Source of the DNA: CAIJKW01 sp964443365
Lineage (GTDB): Bacteria > Patescibacteriota > Minisyncoccia > Phycocordibacterales > CAIZLB01
Length of the DNA: 10,255 nucleotides
Reading direction: 5' to 3'
NCBI GenBank assembly: GCA_964443365.1
Contig: CAYUCM010000026.1
Location: 1 to 10,255, forward strand
Below the pieces are notes generated by a model that saw only the letters and a program-made list of their open reading frames with translations, was not told the origin of the DNA and ran no database searches. This document shows positions 1 through 6,286 of the stretch, in pieces. The translations under genes and the position numbers were made by a program. The stretch's first letter is position 1. Each line of letters starts with the position of its first letter.

Positions 1-54
1 ATTCGTGCGCGTCAGAACTTACCTGACAAGGAATTTCGCTACCTTAGGACCGTT

Positions 55-851
55 CATTTTTTCCTCTAATTTTACTTAGTGGTTTTTGTTAACTTTATAT
101 TGCTATAAAGATCGGACTATATCTTCATTTCTTTTGCTGTCAGCTTACGATTTTTTTGCTAAAGAAATGTCTTGCGTGTAGTCTCTGAGGATTTTTCTAC
201 TTTATTATATCTAATAAATTATATTTTCTTTTTCTTCCCTTACCTTCATTCAATACCTCTCTTAATTCTAAGATTTTTTTAAAACCTTCTGAATTAAGAT
301 GTTCTTGTTTGTACATCATTTCAACTATTTCTTTAAAAATAGAGAAATTTGTCTTTTTCCTTGAGGAAATAAAATTATATTTTACAAAGAATGGAATTAT
401 TGTTTCATACAATGATGTAATATTAGTTACTTCATAATATACAACACCATCTTTTCTTTCTCTAAGAGTTCCGCAGCCTAAGATTTTTTTGATCCAAGCT
501 AGAATAACTCTATCTTTTTGAGAAATATTAAATGAGGCTGTTATCTTCCAGTCTTTTGCATAATCATCTCTTTTTTTGATGGAAACGTTGAAACTCCCTT
601 CTCCATCAGTGAATCCAGCTATATAATATCCATCTTTTGGATTGATATTTTTTAGCAAATTTTCATTTGAATTCATTTTGAAATTTTTTGCAGTAGAAAT
701 CTTTCCTGCTGATTGTCTGCATAATCACATTGTTACTTTTTCTTCGACGAGAAATTAGTAGTGATTAACACTTTTTTATTTATCTTTCGATAAACCCAGA
801 GTTTCCAGCATATAGCAAGTTTTTTTGACGTAACTACAACGGTCAATGTCT
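55..851 (-). mobile_element. Group I self-splicing intron in 23S rRNA (site 1923)
   Basis: A 797-nt intron with the standard group I parts, read on the minus strand. P1: exon GUAACUAU (859-852) pairs with intron GUAGUUAC, with the required U-G pair at the 5' splice site. The adjacent intron bases GACCGUU are complementary to the 3' exon start AACGGUC (P10). The last intron base is G (55). P3 is CUUGC (819-815) with GCAAG (175-171). P4 is UGCUG (810-806) with CAGCA (711-707). P7 is GACUA (183-179) with UAGUC (119-115), inside the typical R element CAGAGACUA and S element AAGAUAUAGUCC. P8 is a perfect 9-bp stem (169-161 with 134-126). P9 is CUUUAUA-GCAA-UAUAAAG (110-93) with a GNRA loop. The endonuclease ORF sits between the Q strand of P4 and the R element, in the P6 loop. 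All parts are intact, so it is probably active. I did not assign a subgroup. Confidence 0.93.
197..676 (-). CDS. LAGLIDADG homing endonuclease, intron-encoded
   Basis: A 159-residue protein with one LAGLIDADG motif, IAGFTDGEGSF, at residues 19-29. E26 is the likely metal-binding catalytic acid. One motif and this length fit the homodimeric class (I-CreI/I-CeuI type), in which two copies assemble on a near-palindromic site. Known members cut intronless 23S alleles so that repair copies the intron across. The target would be the joined exon sequence around CCTAAGGTAGCG, the same region cut by I-CeuI; that assignment comes from insertion position, not sequence identity. The C-terminal end is basic (GKGRKRK, residues 145-151), fitting nucleic-acid contact. 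The frame is open from ATG to TAG with no disruption. The start at 676 has no Shine-Dalgarno, and the stop lies only a few bases before the intron's R element. Some members also act as maturases; nothing here shows that. Confidence 0.93.
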   Translation of the reverse strand: MNSNENLLKNINPKDGYYIAGFTDGEGSFNVSIKKRDDYAKDWKITASFNISQKDRVILAWIKKILGCGTLRERKDGVVYYEVTNITSLYETIIPFFVKYNFISSRKKTNFSIFKEIVEMMYKQEHLNSEGFKKILELREVLNEGKGRKRKYNLLDIIK

Positions 852-2294
852 ATAGTTACGGCCGACATTCACCAGGGCTTACATCAGTCAGCACAATCTT
901 GCGAAAGCACCGCCAACGTTTAACCTTCTGGCATCGGTCAGGTGTCACCCCCTATACATACTCTTGCGAGTTCGCAGGGAGCTGTGTTTTTGATAAACAG
1001 TTGCCAGGGATACTTTTGTTGCAACCTCCATTGCTGGAGGCAAGCCTTATTCCGAAGTTACGGCTGCTTTTTTGCCGAGTTCCTTGAAGACCTCTCACCC
1101 GTTCGCCTTGGTCTACTCGACCTGATCACCTGTGTCGGTTTTAGGTACGGTTTTTGTATACATAAGTTTAGAAAATTTTCTTGGAAGCGTGCTTTGAATA
1201 ATTATTTGAAGGCGAACCCTCAACATCTCCACTCCAATTGGATTTGGCATTAAAGCCAGCTCTCCGGACTTACCTAGAGAACAACCTTGAGGCATGGACG
1301 CAAATCCGATAATGCGCTACTCATACTACACTCCGTCATTTCATCACTGTATACAAAAGTCATGGAATATTAACCATGTGTCCGTCGGGTACGGTTCTCA
1401 CCATCCCCTTAGGCCCGACTAACCCTTCGATGACAATCATTGCGAAGGAAACCTTGATCTTTCGGCGTCGGAGTATTTCACTCCGATTGTGGTTACTTGT
1501 GCCAACATTCTTACTTCTTGACGCTCCAGGGTGAGTCACCTCTTCCCCTTCATTGCAGACAAGAACACTCTCCTACCGCGCCCTACCACCTAAATGGTAG
1601 GACACCCCAAGTTTCGGTACTATACTTTAGCCCCGCGAATCTGCGGCGCAGAATCTCTCGATGAGTGAGCTATTACGCTATCTTTCAAGGGTTGCTGCTT
1701 CTAAGCAAACCTCCTCATTGTCTCAGAAATTCCACCACCTTAAGTGCACTTAGTATAGATTTAGGGACCTTAAATATGGATCTAGGGCTGTTTCCCTTTT
1801 GTCTAGTGGAGCTTAGCCCCCACAGACTAACTGCCGTGTTTTTAATCCTTGGTATTCGGAGTTTGATAGGACTCGCGAGATTTCTCCCTGTCGAGTCCTT
1901 CCAGTGCTCTACCCCCAAGGGGAACACACGACGCTAACCCAAAAGCTATTTCGGAGAGAACCAGCTATTACCAAGCTCGATTAGCTTTTCACTTCTACCC
2001 CCAGTTCATCCCAATGAGTTGAACGACAAACGGGTTCGGCCCTCCCTTCATCTTTCGACAAAGTTCAGCCTGACCAGGGGTAGCTCGCATTGGCTTCGGG
2101 TCTAATGTGTAATACGTGCGCACTATTAATACTCGGTTTCCCTATGGCTCCATCCTCGCGGACTTAGCCGAGCAATACACATTAACTCGTTGGCTCATTC
2201 TTCAATAGGCACGCCATGACGGATCATATAAATATGTCCGCTCTGACTCCTTGTAGGCGTATGGTTTCAGGTCTATTTCACTGTCCTCTCGGAC

Positions 2295-2333
<39 letters not shown>

Positions 2334-2542
2334 ATCACAACATATATTTAGCCTTAGCAGTTAGTTCTGCTGGATTCCCCCGAGCTATTCGTGTCTCGAG
2401 GTACTCAAGAATGACAATCAAGAGATATTTTATTTTCACATACGGGACTATTACCCTGTTTTGTCGCGCTTCCCAACGCGTTCTGTTAACAAAATATTTT
2501 GTAACTCTTTGGATATAAATACCCTATTGTCACCTTACAACC

Positions 2543-2629
2543 CCAGACCGCTACATAGGGAAAAACATATACTGAAAAAATTAATAAATTAACTAAATCA
2601 ACAATGTCATTCCCAATGTAGAGGTCTGG
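2543..2629 (-). other. A/T-rich expansion hairpin in 23S domain I
   Basis: In the rRNA strand this segment folds as CCAGACC with GGUCUGG, then CUACAU with AUGUAG, then GGGAA with UUCCC, closing a long loop made almost only of A and U. The stretch between conserved GCCC and CCCGTA blocks (2634-2441) is about 194 nt, against about 75 nt counted in E. coli from memory. The extra length therefore sits here and in a neighbouring A/T-rich stem near 2484-2506. It may be an rRNA expansion segment, or an intervening sequence that is cut out of the mature rRNA. Confidence 0.7.
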
Positions 2630-2903
2630 TTTGGGCTCCTTCCTTTTCGCTCGCCGCTATTCAGGAAATGGTGTACTTACGTACTTGTTTTCTTTTCCTC
2701 CAGTTACTAGAATGTTTTACTTCACTGGGTGCACTTCTCATTTAAAAATGAGATAAGAGATCAAGTCTCTTGGGTTCCCCCATTCGGAAATCTCCGGATC
2801 AAAGGTTGCTAGGCACCTCCCCGAAGCGTATCGCCGCCATGCTGCGTCCTTCATCGCTATGTTGTGTCAAGGCATCCACCATACGCCCTTGTATTTCCCA
2901 TTA

Positions 2904-3252
2904 GGAAATACAAAGACCACAATCACTTTTGTTTGTTACCTGTTCTATCATCCCCCTTGAGAGGTAAGGATGATAGATGCTTCATGCAGTACTACCACAT
3001 GAAGCTCTGCCTCCGGTTATGAAAAGACCAAACAGAACAGTTGCTTGGCCCAAGCCACCGCAAAAGTCCATAAGAACCGGGACAGGATGAAGTTTTCAAA
3101 TATCAGGAATGCTGTGTTCGTCATCTTGATTCTTGAGTCTTCTTTCAAAAGAAAGACCACTCTCGTTTCAAGAGAGCGGTCTTTCTTAATAGACCTATTG
3201 GATAAGGTTTATTAAGTTAGAAGCTCTTTAAGACGATTAACATATTCAGGTG
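2904..3252 (-). other. Structured leader of the 23S precursor
   Basis: About 350 nt between the inferred transcription start and the 23S 5' end. I see no tRNA, 16S or coding frame in it. It holds three clear hairpins. At 3149-3187 the arms are AAGAAAGACC and GGUCUUUCUU plus inner pairs. At 2979-3005 an 8-bp stem GCUUCAUG/CAUGAAGC closes an 11-nt loop. At 2944-2977 a 10-bp stem UCUAUCAUCC/GGAUGAUAGA closes a 14-nt loop. The octamer TGGTCTTT occurs three times on the transcribed strand (3159-3152, 3030-3023, 2919-2912). Likely roles are RNase processing and rRNA antitermination, both inferred. Bases pairing with the 3' flank of 23S would lie outside the window. Confidence 0.6.
3149..3187 (-). 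other. Strong hairpin early in the 23S leader (processing stem or attenuator)
   Basis: The minus-strand RNA forms a continuous 16-bp stem with a 7-nt loop: AAGAAAGACC, G, CUCUC, loop UUGAAAC, GAGAG, U, GGUCUUUCUU. The one non-Watson-Crick step is a G-U pair, which would be an A-C mismatch in plus-strand RNA, so the fold is built for the minus strand. It starts about 65 nt after the inferred transcription start. The U-rich 3' arm gives it a terminator look, but a terminator inside an rRNA leader would need antitermination. An RNase III-type site is equally possible. Confidence 0.6.
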
Positions 3253-3286
3253 TTCGTAATTATACTCAAAGCGATAACCTTGTCAA
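3252..3286 (-). promoter_or_regulatory. Sigma70-type promoter of the 23S rRNA unit
   Basis: On the minus strand TTGACA (3286-3281) and TATAAT (3264-3259) are both perfect consensus hexamers, 16 bp apart. Transcription should begin near 3252. It lies downstream of the terminator of the preceding gene and upstream of the 23S leader, so the 23S gene appears to be transcribed from its own start rather than as part of a 16S-23S operon. This is the best promoter in the window, fitting an rRNA gene. Confidence 0.85.
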
Positions 3287-3404
3287 CTATACTCATTTTA
3301 ATCACCACCTTTATTATATGGCTATAAATAAGCACAATTGCAACATCGTTTTTAACATTTTTTTATTGTGTATAAAAATGCTTAAAATTGACGTAAATAT
3401 AATC

Positions 3405-3431
3405 AAAAACACCCCCATTGGAGGTGTTTTT
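3405..3431 (-). terminator. Intrinsic terminator after the TM-helix membrane gene
   Basis: On the minus strand the stem is AAAAACACC, U, CC, loop AAU, GG, G, GGUGUUUUU, ending in a run of five T. The single wobble is U-G on this strand but A-C on the other, so it is best suited to minus-strand transcription. It lies about 80 bp after the stop at 3512 and before the 23S promoter. The stretch 3287-3404 between it and the promoter holds nothing else I can support. Confidence 0.8.
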
Positions 3432-3511
3432 GGAAGACCTGTATTCAATATCTGTGTTATTGGCCGTAAACACAAGCCGAGACGTTTTCGTTATCGTAAG
3501 ATATATAAGAC

Positions 3512-4204
3512 TTATTCTTTTCTGGAAATTCTTTGCCAAACATTATCTATTGCTCTAGCAGCAGCATCTCTCCCCCCAAGTCCAAAGGCCAATCCAAATG
3601 CAACGGCAAGCGCCCCAACTATTCCAATAAATAATATTTGAATTAATTCTGGAGCAATACCCAGCTCAACCAATGCAGCCAAAACGGCAAATACTATAAT
3701 CGCCCATTTAGCAATCGCTCCCAATATTTTTGACGATTTAAGGTGCCCAGCCGACGAAAGTGCCACGACCACCTTGTCCACAACTTCGCCCAAAATGACA
3801 GCAACAAGAAGCATCAAAATTGAAATAATCAACTTTGGCAAATATCCAATCAAAACCACTTTTATAAAATCGGCCACAGAGCCCAGCCCCAGAACATTCA
3901 AAGCAGACATGAAGAACAAAGCAACAACACACCACTTTATCAATCCCGCAACAAAAGCGCCTGTGTTTAATTTAATATTTCCTTTATTTAAAATCTTCTC
4001 TAATCCCGCCTCTCTAAAAAGAGAATCTATTTTGATTTTTCGCAAAAGTTTTCCAACTAATTTACCAACAAAATCAGCTGCTATCCATCCAGCTCCAACA
4101 ATCAAAACTGCCAATATAATATTTAGTAAAACGTATGCAACGCTTGATGCGGTGTTAATCCAGATTTCTCTCATTGCACTACCCCAAGTATGAATTTGTA
4201 TCAT
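3512..4204 (-). CDS. TM-helix (MscS-associated) membrane protein, no MscS channel domain
   Basis: A 230-residue integral membrane protein with about five hydrophobic segments (roughly residues 17-45, 83-105, 120-146, 163-184, 187-208). The closing motif AFGLAFGLGGRDAAA (residues 202-215) is typical of the conserved TM-helix family found alone or next to MscS-type mechanosensitive channels. The soluble beta domain of MscS is missing, so calling it a channel is not safe. It contains an internal duplication: the segment with IKW near 89 and LGLG near 106 resembles the one with AKW near 165 and LGI near 181. Neither possible start has a standard Shine-Dalgarno. ATG at 4204 gives 230 residues; ATG at 4174 (M11, MREIW) has GGGG just upstream and may be the true start. 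An extended -10 promoter lies about 60 bp upstream and a terminator follows. Membrane location is firm; function is unknown. Confidence 0.85.
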   Translation of the reverse strand: MIQIHTWGSAMREIWINTASSVAYVLLNIILAVLIVGAGWIAADFVGKLVGKLLRKIKIDSLFREAGLEKILNKGNIKLNTGAFVAGLIKWCVVALFFMSALNVLGLGSVADFIKVVLIGYLPKLIISILMLLVAVILGEVVDKVVVALSSAGHLKSSKILGAIAKWAIIVFAVLAALVELGIAPELIQILFIGIVGALAVAFGLAFGLGGRDAAARAIDNVWQRISRKE

Positions 4205-4262
4205 AAAATTAAATTTAAAATAATAATCAAAACTATTAACGAGGGTCGTCCCCCTTAATTTA

Positions 4263-4271
4263 ATTATACCA
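4263..4271 (-). promoter_or_regulatory. Extended -10 promoter of the TM-helix gene
   Basis: The minus strand reads TGGTATAAT, an exact match to the extended -10 consensus TGnTATAAT. No good -35 hexamer lies 16-18 bp upstream, which is common for extended -10 promoters. It starts about 15 bp after the stop of the upstream regulator-like gene and leaves a 5' UTR of about 50 nt before the start at 4204. Confidence 0.6.
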
Positions 4272-4285
4272 CGATAAAATAAAAA

Positions 4286-4864
4286 TTATCTAAACAAGTT
4301 TAACTTATCCAACACAACCTCATGCGGATAATCTAGAACATCTCTAATTAGTCTGTCGCCAACGCCTAGTCTATATTTTAAATCTGCGCTATTTAATACA
4401 GCAAAACGAATCTCCTTTCCAACCTCAGCTTCTATATTAGACATAATGGAATCTGCAGAGGACTTCTTTGCATTATCAGCAACGATCAAAACATCCAGCC
4501 TACTGTCTGTTTGCTCCTTAAATAGACCTGACAAAACAACCAATTTCAGTTTACCAATCTTGGAAAGTTTTTTAATAATTGATTGCGGTGTGATCAAACT
4601 AGTTTGCAACAATAGGCGTTGAAACTCTACAAGATATGGAAATTTTTCATTTATTGCCCAAACCACCTTCCCATTACTTCTTGTGGACTTTTTAATTAAT
4701 CCAACCTTTAGTAAGAAGTTTAGTTCTTTTCTGGCGCGAGAGGCATCCACCTTAGTCCTTGAAAAAATTTCATTAGGTAAAAAAGAAACAGTTTCATTAA
4801 ACAAAAACAGGCGCATAAGTTTTACCCTGGGAGCCCCGCCAAATATTTTTTCTAATGTATCCAT
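4286..4864 (-). CDS. Winged-helix regulator with degenerate nucleotidyltransferase-like domain
   Basis: A 192-residue cytoplasmic protein. Residues about 12-75 look like a winged helix-turn-helix: a leading helix (VKLMRLFLFN), the HTH with SRTKVDASRARKELNFLLKVGLI, then a basic wing (KKSTRSNGKVVWAI). Residues about 105-190 resemble the nucleotidyltransferase fold: a strand into G113, then TDSRLDVLIVAD. The usual acidic DxD pair reads R122-x-D124, so catalysis is doubtful and the domain may bind ligand or partner only. I infer a transcriptional regulator of unknown targets. It starts 34 bp after the rplL terminator and could be reached by read-through, or have a weak promoter I could not identify. 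The start context has no Shine-Dalgarno. No symbol is justified. Confidence 0.8.
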   Translation of the reverse strand: MDTLEKIFGGAPRVKLMRLFLFNETVSFLPNEIFSRTKVDASRARKELNFLLKVGLIKKSTRSNGKVVWAINEKFPYLVEFQRLLLQTSLITPQSIIKKLSKIGKLKLVVLSGLFKEQTDSRLDVLIVADNAKKSSADSIMSNIEAEVGKEIRFAVLNSADLKYRLGVGDRLIRDVLDYPHEVVLDKLNLFR

Positions 4865-4897
4865 ATTAATACTTTATCAAAATGCTCTAAATAAAGC

Positions 4898-4924
4898 AAA
4901 ACACCCACGCAATGTGGGTGTTTT
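4898..4924 (-). terminator. Intrinsic terminator of the rplJ-rplL unit
   Basis: A perfect 11-bp inverted repeat, AAAACACCCAC and GTGGGTGTTTT, around the 5-nt loop ATTGC on the minus strand. It ends in TTTTGCTTT and lies about 40 bp after the rplL stop. Its arms share the AAAACACC/GGTGTTTT core with the terminator at 3405-3431. Confidence 0.88.
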
Positions 4925-4962
4925 ACCTAAGATTAACAATAAGTTAATGTCTCAATTTAAGA

Positions 4963-5415
4963 CTATTTAATCTCTACTGTTCCGCCAGCTTCTTCAACTT
5001 GCTTCTTAAGAGCATCTGCGTCTTCCTTCTTCATTCCAGCCTTAAGTGTTGAAGGGGCTGCATCAACCAAGTCCTTAGCTTCCTTTAGACCTAGTCCCAA
5101 AACCTCCTTAACAACCTTAATAATTGCAATTTTGTTTGCTCCGGCGTCCTTTAGATTAACATCGAAAGATGTTTTCTCTTCTGCTGCGCCAGATGAAGCG
5201 GCTGCAGGACCAGCTACAGCGACAGCTGCGGCTGATACTCCAAACTTCTTCTCTAGGAATTTAACAAGTTCATGTAATTCAAGAACTGTCATTTTTTCTA
5301 TAGCTTCAACAATTGATTTGAATTGTGAAGGTGTCTCAACTGTTTCTGTCTTTTCTTCTACCGGTGCTGCTGTAGTTTCTTCTACTGCAGGAGTAGTTAC
5401 TGTTGTTTCGTCCAT
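4963..5415 (-). CDS. rplL: 50S ribosomal protein L7/L12 (bL12)
   Basis: The flexible stalk protein of the large subunit. It binds as dimers to L10 and recruits translation GTPases. Residues about 31-60 form the N-terminal dimerisation domain (FKSIVEAIEKMTVLELHELV, then FLEKKFGVSAAA), 61-80 the Ala-rich hinge, and 81-150 the C-terminal factor-binding domain with the signature KIAIIKVVKEVLGLGLKEAKDLVD and the end EEAGGTVEIK. At 150 residues it is about 30 longer than E. coli L7/L12. The extra is an acidic, Thr/Glu/Pro-rich N-terminal tail (residues 1-30). No in-frame ATG lies between codon 1 and codon 42, which is inside the dimerisation domain, so the long start at 5415 is preferred. There is no Shine-Dalgarno. 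It follows rplJ after 75 bp and ends before a strong terminator. Confidence 0.97.
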   Translation of the reverse strand: MDETTVTTPAVEETTAAPVEEKTETVETPSQFKSIVEAIEKMTVLELHELVKFLEKKFGVSAAAVAVAGPAAASSGAAEEKTSFDVNLKDAGANKIAIIKVVKEVLGLGLKEAKDLVDAAPSTLKAGMKKEDADALKKQVEEAGGTVEIK

Positions 5416-5490
5416 AATATTAATTTAATTATTTTTTTAATTTAACGAGTCTTTAATCTATCAAACTTAGTATCAAATTCTAATTTACGA

Positions 5491-5982
5491 TTAAGCCTCT
5501 TTTTTGTCTGCTATAGCCTTAAGAGCCACAACCACACCTTGAATTGGAGAGTTGATTACATTCAAGAACATTGCATACAAGCCATCTCTTCCAGGAATTG
5601 AAGCGATTGACTCCATTTCTGCTTTTGACTTGTATTCGCCCTCAAAAATTCCTCCCAAAATATTCAATTTTGAATTTAATTTCTTTTGGAAAGAATGAAT
5701 CTCTCTAGCTGGTGCCAAAAGATCTTCACCGTAAACCAATGCTAGCTCGCCATCAAGTTGAGGTAACTCACCCTTGATTGAGGCGTCTCTAAGAGCTCTT
5801 TTAACAAGAGTTTTCTTAGCAACATAATAGCCCAAAGAATTTGAACGAAGTTCACGTCTCATTTCACCTGTTTCTGAAACTGGTAGTTTGTTAAAATTAA
5901 CAAACACCAAGCTTTTTGATGAGTCAAGGATATCCTTAACCTTTGAAACAATCTCTTCTTTTTTTGCTTTTTGTATTGCCAT
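5491..5982 (-). CDS. rplJ: 50S ribosomal protein L10 (uL10)
   Basis: The base of the L7/L12 stalk. It binds 23S rRNA near the GTPase centre and carries L7/L12 dimers on its C-terminal helix. At 163 residues it matches the family length (E. coli 165). The N-terminal half is typical: AKKEEIVSKVKDILDSSKSLVFVNF, then VSETGEMRRELR, then YYVAKKTLVKRAL at residues 52-64. The C-terminal helix (about 139-163, SPIQGVVVALKAIADKKEA) is the expected L7/L12-binding element. rplL follows 75 bp downstream, so the two are probably co-transcribed. Unlike the usual rplK-rplA-rplJ-rplL order, the upstream neighbour is a secreted hydrolase gene. The start at 5982 has no Shine-Dalgarno, only A/T-rich sequence. Autoregulation through the leader is known in other bacteria and plausible here. 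Confidence 0.97.
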   Translation of the reverse strand: MAIQKAKKEEIVSKVKDILDSSKSLVFVNFNKLPVSETGEMRRELRSNSLGYYVAKKTLVKRALRDASIKGELPQLDGELALVYGEDLLAPAREIHSFQKKLNSKLNILGGIFEGEYKSKAEMESIASIPGRDGLYAMFLNVINSPIQGVVVALKAIADKKEA

Positions 5983-6136
5983 AATTGATTTTAATTAAAG
6001 CGCATAATTTACTAAAAGATATATCTAGAAGTAACGATGCACCCAAACGCTAACGCGCTCGACCAAGACTTTAAATTAAAGGCCAGCCTTTTGGGCTGGA
6101 CTTCAATTAAGAGGGGTAATAAAAATTCTAGCGACC
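5983..6136 (-). promoter_or_regulatory. rplJ leader with hairpin, candidate L10-type regulatory RNA
   Basis: About 150 nt upstream of rplJ. On the minus strand CCAGCC-CAAAA-GGCTGG forms a 6-bp GC-rich hairpin (6099-6083), followed by the palindrome CTTTAATTTAAAG (6081-6069). A G/C-richer segment, GAGCGCGTTAGCG (6060-6048), comes next. In many bacteria L10 or L10-L12 binds the rplJ leader to control the operon, and this stretch has the right place and size. I could not confirm the L10 leader consensus by eye, so the regulatory role is inferred from position. Confidence 0.4.
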
Positions 6137-6153
6137 TCATACTGCATCAACAA
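6125..6153 (-). promoter_or_regulatory. Possible rplJ-rplL promoter
   Basis: On the minus strand TTGTTG (6153-6148) and TAGAAT (6130-6125) are separated by 17 bp. The -10 matches consensus at five of six positions but the -35 only at three. Transcription would begin near 6118, just upstream of the leader hairpin. It is the best candidate before rplJ, but weak. Confidence 0.3.
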
Positions 6154-6286
6154 TTGCATCAGCCTTATGGGTTTTGCGAGTCTTTTTAACCTCTACACAG
6201 GATTTATGGCTTTTAAGGCCACCCGTGGTATCTGAAGTCTTAGCAAGAATATTACACTTTTTTGAGGAATTAGCAAGGGCCTTAAT
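6137..6286 (-). other. Open frame of 49 codons without a standard start, unknown
   Basis: Between the hydrolase stop and the rplJ leader there is a frame open for 49 codons plus TGA, bounded upstream by TAA. It is Lys-rich and contains KSHKSCVEVKKTRKTHKADA and ends ADAIVDAV. It has no ATG, GTG or TTG; the first codon is ATT, overlapping the hydrolase stop codon. It could be a small protein with a rare start, the remnant of a broken gene, or chance. I recognise no family. Being short and lacking a start, it is not called as a gene. Confidence 0.25.

Noticed and set aside
2904..3252. A tRNA gene between the promoter and 23S
   Set aside because: Hairpins are present, but no T-loop GGTTCGA-type motif and no cloverleaf could be drawn.
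3318..3641. 107-codon forward frame
   Set aside because: It runs through the 3405-3431 terminator and antisense to the end of the TM-helix gene; no start signal and no family resemblance.
3774..4193. 139-codon forward frame
   Set aside because: Antisense shadow of the TM-helix membrane gene, whose motifs are clear on the minus strand.
4236..4258. Terminator of the regulator-like gene at TTAAGGGG...TTAA
   Set aside because: The GC stem is only three to four pairs with a mismatched flank and no good T run, and it lies after the extended -10 promoter, so it is probably just the 5' UTR.
5132..5428. 98-codon forward Ala/Ser-rich frame
   Set aside because: Antisense to rplL; its composition mirrors the Ala-rich hinge of L7/L12.
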